From: Streptosporangium sp040640155
Lineage (GTDB): Bacteria > Actinomycetota > Actinomycetes > Streptosporangiales > Streptosporangiaceae
Length of the DNA stretch: 64,000 nucleotides
Direction of reading: 5' to 3'
NCBI RefSeq assembly: GCF_040640155.1
Contig: NZ_JBFABE010000032.1
Span: 1 to 64,000 of the forward strand
Below the pieces are notes generated by a model, which worked only from the letters and a program-made list of their open reading frames with translations, did not search any database and was not told the DNA's origin. Every line of letters starts with the position of its first letter. The stretch's first letter is position 1. Shown one piece after another: positions 58,722 through 64,000 of the stretch. Made by a program: the position numbers and the translations under genes.

Positions 58722-59876
58722 ATGCCGAACAAGCCCGCACCGAACCTGGTGTCGTGGGCCAGCGAGATCGACGAGGGTACGATCGAGCAGGCCGCGCGCG
58801 CCGCCCGCCTGCCGTTCGTCTCCGGTCACGTCGCCCTCATGCCCGACGCGCACATCGGTATCGGCGCGACGGTCGGATCGGTGATCCCCACCGAGGGAGC
58901 GATCATTCCCGCCGCCGTGGGCGTCGACATCGGCTGCGGCATGGTCGCGACCGAGACCACGCTCACCGCCGCCGACCTGCCCGACACCCTCGCCGCGCTG
59001 ATGCCGCTGGTGGAGAGGCGCATCCCGGCCGGTGTCGGCAAGGGGCACGACGACCCGTCGCTGGACCGCGCGCTGAGCGACCTCGGCCGCCCGCACACCG
59101 GCCTGACCCCCCAGCAGGAGAAGAAGGTCTCGCTGCAGTTCGGCACCCTCGGCTCCGGCAACCACTTCGTCGAGGTCTGCCTGGACGAGCGTGACCGGGT
59201 CTGGACGGTGCTGCACTCGGGGTCGCGCGGCATCGGCAACCAGCTCGCCACCAAGCACATCGTCGACGCCAAGAAGCTGATGAAGAAGCAGGCGGTGGGC
59301 CTGGAGGATCCGGACCTGGCCTACCTGGTGCAGAACACGCCGGAGTTCACCGCCTACATCGAGGACATGCTCTGGTCGCAGGCGTACGCCATGGCCTCGC
59401 GCGCCCGGATGGACACGGTGCTGAGCGAGGCCCTGTTCCGCGTCGTCGGCAAGGGCGGGCGGATCAGGACGATCAACTGCCATCACAACTTCACCCAGCG
59501 GGAGAGCCACGACGGCAAGGATCTGTGGATCACCCGCAAGGGGGCCATCAAGGCCGACACCGGTGACGAGGGCGTGATCCCGGGATCGATGGGGACGCGC
59601 TCGTACATCGTGCGCGGCCTCGGCAACCCGATGTCGTACAACTCCTGCTCCCACGGGGCGGGGCGCAGGATGTCGCGCACCAAGGCCAGGCGGGAGCTGT
59701 CGGCGGCGTCGCTGACCGAGGCGATGCGCGGCCGCACCTGGAACGCGAACCGGGCGGCGGCCCTGGTGGACGAGCACCCGGAGGCGTACAAGCCGATCGA
59801 CCAGGTGATGAACGACCAGAAGGACCTGGTCGCGGTCCAGCACACCCTGCGCCAGGTGTTCAACTACAAGGGGTGA
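58722..59876 (+). CDS. rtcB: RtcB RNA-splicing ligase
   Basis: RtcB joins 2',3'-cyclic phosphate (via 3'-phosphate) and 5'-OH RNA ends with GTP and Mn2+. The 384-aa protein has the metal ligands in GVDIGCGM (Cys72), GTLGSGNHFVE, and LHSGSRG, and the guanylylated His in SHGAGRRMSR. It is shorter than the E. coli enzyme and belongs to the compact bacterial branch. The ATG follows AAGGAG. No rtcA, rtcR or archease lies beside it. Confidence 0.94.
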   Translation: MPNKPAPNLVSWASEIDEGTIEQAARAARLPFVSGHVALMPDAHIGIGATVGSVIPTEGAIIPAAVGVDIGCGMVATETTLTAADLPDTLAALMPLVERRIPAGVGKGHDDPSLDRALSDLGRPHTGLTPQQEKKVSLQFGTLGSGNHFVEVCLDERDRVWTVLHSGSRGIGNQLATKHIVDAKKLMKKQAVGLEDPDLAYLVQNTPEFTAYIEDMLWSQAYAMASRARMDTVLSEALFRVVGKGGRIRTINCHHNFTQRESHDGKDLWITRKGAIKADTGDEGVIPGSMGTRSYIVRGLGNPMSYNSCSHGAGRRMSRTKARRELSAASLTEAMRGRTWNANRAAALVDEHPEAYKPIDQVMNDQKDLVAVQHTLRQVFNYKG

Positions 59877-59883
59877 GCCCACG

Positions 59884-59920
59884 GTCCTCGTGCCCGGGAC
59901 ACCGTCTCGGGCACGAGGAC
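59884..59920. terminator. bidirectional hairpin between rtcB and the encapsulin operon
   Basis: GTCCTCGTGCCCG and CGGGCACGAGGAC form a perfect 13-bp stem with an 11-base loop, seven bp after the rtcB stop. It sits between convergent transcription units and has no T-run. Confidence 0.8.
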
Positions 59921-59981
59921 GCGGCAGGACGCTAGGGGGACGCGGCGTCCGTTCACGCGCGGCCCGGCCGGTGCGCCTGAT

Positions 59982-60845
59982 TCACCGGGCGGCCCCCCGC
60001 CCGGCGGGCGCCGGGGCGCCGTAGGAGCGGCGGGTGAGGCCCTGGTGGACCATCTCGGTGAGCGTCACGATGTCGAAGACCGGCAGGCCGATCCGTTCCT
60101 GGACGGCGTGCGCGTACGGCACCAGGTCGGTGCACTCGATGACGAGCGCTCCCATGTCGGGGTTCTCCCGGGCCAGCCGCCCGGCCTGCCCGAGCACCTC
60201 GCGGCCCAGGCGGGCGGCGTCGAGATCGGGGCGCCGGGCCTCCAGCATGACCTCGCGGAACTCCGGCTGTTCCTCCATGCCCGCCACGCAGACCGGGACG
60301 TCCTCGGCCCCCACGCCCGCCAGGTGGCGCCGGGTGAGGGAGCGTTCGTCGGCCACCAGCAGGCCGACCTTCTGGTCGGAGCGGATCATGCGGGCGACCA
60401 TGGGCACCTGGATCAGGCTGGAGGAGTAGAGCGGCACCGTGACCGCGTCGGCCAGCTCCCTCTGGAAGACGGCGAGGAAGCCGCAGCCGCTGGTGACGGC
60501 CGCCGCGCCCCGCGCCTGGAGGTCCCGGGCCGCGTCGACGAACGGGCCGAGCAGGCCGGGGTCGGCCCGGGTCACCACGCGTTCGGCGGTCGCGCCCTCC
60601 ACGACCCGGTAGAGGACGGGGAAGCCGAAGGTGGCCGGGTTGCGGATGTGCCCCGGGATCTTGGTGAACGAGGTGTCCATGCAGATGACGCCGATGACGG
60701 CGTCACGTCCTCTCCCCGTCCGGGCCCCGGCACGGGACTCCGCCCCGGGCTCCACCCCGGGCTCCGCGCCGGGTTCGGTGCGGGACTCGGGCCCGGGTTC
60801 GATCCCGGTCCTGGTGCCGGCATCGGTCTCGGTCTCGGCTTTCAT
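59982..60845 (-). CDS. aspartate/glutamate/hydantoin racemase-family protein with disordered N-terminal extension
   Basis: The 287-aa protein's catalytic domain begins near residue 48 (DAVIGVICMDTSF). The two catalytic cysteines of the family are Cys121 (TSGCGF) and Cys238 (VIECTD), so a cofactor-independent racemase is expected. The first about 47 residues are Glu/Pro/Gly/Thr-rich with short repeats, unlike ordinary racemases, and may be a cargo-loading region for the shell protein. The ATG at 60845 has GGGGAGAGGA upstream. It is the last gene of the encapsulin unit, 106 bp after the flavoprotein gene. Confidence 0.8.
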   Translation of the reverse strand: MKAETETDAGTRTGIEPGPESRTEPGAEPGVEPGAESRAGARTGRGRDAVIGVICMDTSFTKIPGHIRNPATFGFPVLYRVVEGATAERVVTRADPGLLGPFVDAARDLQARGAAAVTSGCGFLAVFQRELADAVTVPLYSSSLIQVPMVARMIRSDQKVGLLVADERSLTRRHLAGVGAEDVPVCVAGMEEQPEFREVMLEARRPDLDAARLGREVLGQAGRLARENPDMGALVIECTDLVPYAHAVQERIGLPVFDIVTLTEMVHQGLTRRSYGAPAPAGRGAAR

Positions 60846-60951
60846 CGCGGTCCTCTCCCCTTCTGGGACTGTGTCACGGTGAACGCCCCGCCCACGGGCG
60901 GGGCAGGGCCCCGGCGGCGGGTCGCGGGGCGGATCTCGGGGCGGGTCGCGT

Positions 60952-62274
60952 TCAGCGCCGGAGCCGCCGGCGCGGGAACCGGCCGCCGTAGCGTCCGGGC
61001 CGCAGCGGCGTGAGATCCATCTCGGGTCGCTCCCCGGTGACGATCTGGGCGATCAGCCTGCCGCTGACCGGTGCGAGGCCCATGCCGATGTGGCCGTGGC
61101 CGCACGCGACGGAGAGGTTGCGGTGGGAACCGGCCCGCCCCAGGAAGGGCAGCCCGTCCGGGCTGCAGGGCCGGAAGCCGCTCCAGGTCTCCAGGATCTG
61201 GGTGCGTTCCATCCCCGGCAGGTAGGTGTGGACGGTGCGCAGGATGCCGTCCACCCGGCGGCGGGAGACCGTGGCGTCCATGCCCGACAGCTCCAGGGTC
61301 CCGCCGAAGCGCAGGCGGTCGCCGAGCGGTACGAGCGCGACCTTCCCCTCGCCGAACAGGACCGGCAGCCGGGGGGCGCCCGCCGGTGCCTCGACCGTGA
61401 TCGAGTACCCCTTGGCGGGCTGCAGGTCGAGGCCGACGCCGAGCTCTCCGGCGCACTCCGCCGACCACGTCCCGGCGGCGACGACCGTCTCGGCGGGGGT
61501 GAAGTCGCCACGCGTGGTCCTGACCCGCCTGACCTCCCCTCCCCCGGCGGCGAAGCCGACGACCTCCGTCCCCTCGTGGATCTCGACTCCCATCTCCCGC
61601 AGCCGGCGGGCCAGCCCGGTGACGAACTCGGGGACGCGCAGGTAGGCGCCCTCCTCGTTGTACAGGGCGCCGTGGACGTCGAACTCGACGTCCGGTTCGA
61701 GCTCGCGCAGCTCCCCCGGCTCCAGCACCCGCAGCGGTACGCCGCCGGCCACCGTCGCGGGCACCGATCGGCACGCCTTCTCGAATCCCTGCGGGGTCCG
61801 GTAGGTCAGCAGCATGCCCTGGGCGGTGAAGGCCGGGGCGAGGTCGCCGGCGGAGCAGAGCTCGCGGAGGATGTCCAGGCTGCGCTTCTTCATGTCGACC
61901 AGCACCCGGAAACCCGCCCTCGCGTCCCGCTCGTTGCAGGCCCGGCGGAAGTGCCAGAGCCAGCGCAGCAGGGCGGGATCCGGGCGGGGTCTGATGTGGA
62001 AGGGGCTCTCCGGGTCGAGCAGCCAGCGCAGTCCCTGGGCCATCACGCCGGGTTCGGCCAGCGGGAGCGCGCCCTGGGTCCCGACGAAGCCCGTGTTGCC
62101 GTACGAGCAGGACTGCGGGCCGCCGATCGGCCCGCGTTCGACGACGGTCACGTGCAGGCCGGCGCGGCGCAGGTGGTAGGCGCAGAACAGGCCGACGACG
62201 CCGCCGCCGACGACGAGGACGTCCGGGTCGTACCGGAAGGGCTGGGGGGTCTTCGGGGCGGGCATCGCCGGCAT
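60952..62274 (-). CDS. FAD-dependent amino-acid oxidoreductase (DadA/DAO family)
   Basis: The 440-aa flavoprotein has VLVVGGGVVGLFCAYHLRRAG (GGGVVG, residues 23-28), a FAD-closing C-terminal SVACGHGHIGMGLAPVSGRL, and the DAO-family ETWSGFRPCSPDGLPFLG. It is of D-amino-acid dehydrogenase (DadA) type. It would oxidise a D- or N-alkyl amino acid to the imino acid. The C-terminus is Arg-rich (GRFPRRRLRR). It lies 33 bp after the shell-protein gene and before an amino-acid racemase, suggesting a D-amino-acid route. Confidence 0.87.
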   Translation of the reverse strand: MPAMPAPKTPQPFRYDPDVLVVGGGVVGLFCAYHLRRAGLHVTVVERGPIGGPQSCSYGNTGFVGTQGALPLAEPGVMAQGLRWLLDPESPFHIRPRPDPALLRWLWHFRRACNERDARAGFRVLVDMKKRSLDILRELCSAGDLAPAFTAQGMLLTYRTPQGFEKACRSVPATVAGGVPLRVLEPGELRELEPDVEFDVHGALYNEEGAYLRVPEFVTGLARRLREMGVEIHEGTEVVGFAAGGGEVRRVRTTRGDFTPAETVVAAGTWSAECAGELGVGLDLQPAKGYSITVEAPAGAPRLPVLFGEGKVALVPLGDRLRFGGTLELSGMDATVSRRRVDGILRTVHTYLPGMERTQILETWSGFRPCSPDGLPFLGRAGSHRNLSVACGHGHIGMGLAPVSGRLIAQIVTGERPEMDLTPLRPGRYGGRFPRRRLRR

Positions 62275-62307
62275 GGCGCCGTCCTTCCTCTGCGGGCCTC
62301 TACCGGG

Positions 62308-63189
62308 TCACGGTGAAAGGGTCACGATGAAGACGTTGGTCAGCAGGTTGACCACGACCCGCTCGTAGATCTCGGCCTTGAGCGCGATGCCGGGCTCGGC
62401 GAAGGTGCCCGGCGGCGGCTCGTCGAAGCGGATCACCGAGCGCCCGGCGTCGAAGAGCTGGGCGCCGTGCCCGAAGTCGCCGACGATGGCGGTCCCCGGG
62501 TCGACCAGGCGCGTCCGGACGATGAAGACGCCGTTCCTCTCCAGGTCGTCCATCAGGCGGCCCTGTCCCATGAACCGGTAGTAGTCGACGGGGTTGATGA
62601 TGAGCCCGTCGGCCGTGCCCCCCATCTGCTCCGCCTCGTTGCAGGCCGCCAGGATCGTCGAGGTGAACGGCCCCTTCGACGTCATGCGCGGGATGCCCGG
62701 GATGTTCAGCAGCCCGCCCTCGCCGCGGATGATCGTGTGGTTCTCGGCCGTGCCGAGGCGGACGATCAGCCGGTAGTTGATGAAGGACTCGAACGTCTCG
62801 GGGTCCTCCCACAACTCCGGCGGGACCTGCACCCACGCGGTGGTCGTGCACAGCTCGGGGATCGGCGACCGGTGGAAACGGTTGGCCGCCTCCCGCCTCA
62901 GGTCGGCCTCGTCGACCTCGGGGTCGCCCGGCCGGGGAGGGCTCTCGTGCCAGTAGAAGCGCCGGGGGTCGCGGGACAGGTCGACGACCTTGAGCATGTT
63001 GCGCGCCGGGTAGCGGGGCTTCCTGCGTGAGCTGGTCAGCGAGTCGGTGATCGTCACGTCGTACTCGACGGAGGCCTCCAGTCCCTTGGCGGCGCAGGCC
63101 TCCACGAACATCCGGCCCGGTGACATCTCGTTCTTCCGTTGGGCGACGACTTCCGCCATCGTCCGCTTCACGCCTTCGTCGCGCTGCAT
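62308..63189 (-). CDS. encapsulin-like HK97-fold shell protein (natural-product, family 3 type)
   Basis: The 293-aa protein (ATG at 63189, GAGGAAG upstream) has the layout of an HK97 major capsid protein. An N-arm is followed by a conserved SSRRKPRYPARNMLKVVD (53-70), an alpha/beta P-domain, GTADGLIINPVDYYRF (191-206), and a C-terminal capsid-like strand series (IVGDFGHGAQLFDAGRSV, 235-252, then IALKAEIYERVVVNLL). This matches capsid C-domains and the family 3 encapsulins found in actinobacterial biosynthetic clusters. No portal, terminase or protease gene is nearby, so a prophage is unlikely. Self-assembly into a nanocompartment is predicted, not shown. Confidence 0.78.
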   Translation of the reverse strand: MQRDEGVKRTMAEVVAQRKNEMSPGRMFVEACAAKGLEASVEYDVTITDSLTSSRRKPRYPARNMLKVVDLSRDPRRFYWHESPPRPGDPEVDEADLRREAANRFHRSPIPELCTTTAWVQVPPELWEDPETFESFINYRLIVRLGTAENHTIIRGEGGLLNIPGIPRMTSKGPFTSTILAACNEAEQMGGTADGLIINPVDYYRFMGQGRLMDDLERNGVFIVRTRLVDPGTAIVGDFGHGAQLFDAGRSVIRFDEPPPGTFAEPGIALKAEIYERVVVNLLTNVFIVTLSP

Positions 63190-63256
63190 GACTTCCTCAC
63201 TCACTGGTGGTTCGGGCGCCGTTCGGCACGGGTTCACTGGGGGGCACCGGCCGGCG

Positions 63257-64000
63257 CTAGGACGTGGTGGTGCGTGGCTTGCGGGCGACGAACATCCCCC
63301 AGCCGAACTCGCCGTCGTCGATGGCGATCTGGATCTCGGCGCAGGACTCGGAGAAGGCCAGCATCCAGTCGCGGGCCGCGGTGTCCGTCGTCGCCTCGGC
63401 GCGCTCGGCGGCCGTCCTGCCCAGCACGCGGTACGTCTGCCGGATGTGGCTCTCCAGGTTGCGGGCCAGGAGGATCTCGAAACCCGCCCGCTCCAGGGCC
63501 GTCTGGTAGCCGACGAACGAGTAGCCCCCGTTCCACCTCACCCGGTCGTAGACGTGCTTGCGGGCGCGCTCGCCGACCTCCTCCCGGGGCTGGAGGAAGT
63601 CGGAGAAGGCGAAGACGCCTCCGGGACGCAGGACCCGGTGGATCTCGGTGTGACTGGTCGGCTTGTCCGGCACCAGGCAGAGCGCGTCCTGGCTGACGAC
63701 GTGACTGAAGGTCCCGGCCTCGTAGGGCATCCGCGTCACCGACCCCTGGCGGAACGTCAGGTCGAGCCCGTCGTGCGCGCCGAGCGCCTCCCGCGCGAAC
63801 GCGACGCGCTCCGCGCTGAGGTCCAGCCCCTCTCCCCGGCAGCCGAACCGCCCGGCCAGGTGGATCAGGAAGTTGCCGCAGCCGCAGCCGACGTCCAGCA
63901 CGTGGGACGAGCCGTCGATCCCGGCGTCGGCGGCCAGGATCTCCGACGTCCGCTCGGCGGCGGCGCGGTAGTCGTCGTCGGCGTCACCGGCGAAGTAGCC
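63257..64000 (-). CDS. SAM-dependent class I methyltransferase (5' end outside the window)
   Basis: The minus-strand frame is open to the window edge, with the first visible residues GYFAGDADDDYRAAAERTSE. The SAM motif is VLDVGCGCGN, followed by an acidic GLDLSAERV and a YEAGTFSHVVSQDAL motif. The fold is that of small-molecule methyltransferases (sarcosine/glycine, ubiquinone or natural-product types). It is upstream of the shell-protein gene by 67 bp on the same strand, so probably in its operon. The start and the next upstream gene cannot be seen. Confidence 0.85.
   Translation of the reverse strand, partial: GYFAGDADDDYRAAAERTSEILAADAGIDGSSHVLDVGCGCGNFLIHLAGRFGCRGEGLDLSAERVAFAREALGAHDGLDLTFRQGSVTRMPYEAGTFSHVVSQDALCLVPDKPTSHTEIHRVLRPGGVFAFSDFLQPREEVGERARKHVYDRVRWNGGYSFVGYQTALERAGFEILLARNLESHIRQTYRVLGRTAAERAEATTDTAARDWMLAFSESCAEIQIAIDDGEFGWGMFVARKPRTTTS

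Noticed and set aside
62308..63189. Major capsid protein of a prophage
   Set aside because: The fold fits, but no portal, terminase, protease, tail or integrase gene is visible. The neighbours are metabolic enzymes in one operon, so an encapsulin is the better reading.
1..64000. tRNA or rRNA genes
   Set aside because: I looked through the intergenic stretches for cloverleaf features (GGTTCGAATCC-like T-arms, matching acceptor stems) and found none that hold up.

Overview
The window is very high-GC DNA with densely packed genes, Shine-Dalgarno-led ATG/GTG/TTG starts and many 4-bp start/stop overlaps. It carries the Pup-proteasome accessory genes arc/mpa and dop, the mycothiol gene mshC, a mabA-inhA type fabG-fabI pair and several actinobacterial families of unknown function (DUF3090, the SCO1664 family, DUF3099, DUF6457). 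Together these point to a Gram-positive actinomycete, most likely of the Streptosporangiales/Streptomycetales kind. The exact genus cannot be read from the sequence. There is one run of 96 Ns (19602-19697).

Layout. 0-6 kb (minus strand): trmI, arc/mpa, a membrane acyltransferase and dop, the left part of a Pup-proteasome locus. 6-17 kb: a tandem GNAT protein, an aminotransferase/PfkB-kinase pair with a divergent TetR regulator, a small Ser/Thr kinase, a CPA2-type antiporter, and an uncharacterised three-gene operon (Rossmann flavoprotein, 4-TM protein, FHA protein). 17-20 kb: an M50 protease with CBS domains, a RecB-like nuclease, and a repeat-filled, gapped segment. 20-28 kb: a two-component system and a five-gene oligopeptide ABC importer. 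28-31 kb: small membrane, HAD, USP and PAC2 genes. 31-41 kb: a complete minus-strand nitrate assimilation operon (transporter, nitrate reductase, electron-transfer flavoprotein, nirB, nirD) ending in siroheme-type genes (HemD-winged helix fusion and CbiX/SirB). 41-47 kb: peptide deformylase, cold-shock protein, mshC and a conserved cluster of poorly understood genes. 47-56 kb: aldo/keto reductase, a secreted low-complexity protein, fabG-fabI, tldD-tldE, a lipoprotein amidohydrolase, dodecin and DUF3099. 56.3 kb: a striking array of three hairpins with C-rich loops (6C-RNA-like). 56-60 kb: DUF6457-mobA-moaA and rtcB.

The most interesting locus is at the right end (about 60-64 kb, minus strand). 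It encodes a SAM methyltransferase (cut by the window edge), an HK97-fold shell protein resembling the natural-product ('family 3') encapsulins, a DadA-like FAD amino-acid oxidoreductase and an Asp/Glu-type racemase with a long disordered N-terminal extension. No phage genes accompany the capsid-like protein. I read this as an encapsulin nanocompartment operon whose likely cargo enzymes act on amino acids.

Several gene borders and linkers carry short minisatellites (7-18 bp units). Convergent gene pairs are usually separated by long perfect hairpins without U-tracts. Functions below are inferred from recognised motifs and family knowledge. No database search was possible.
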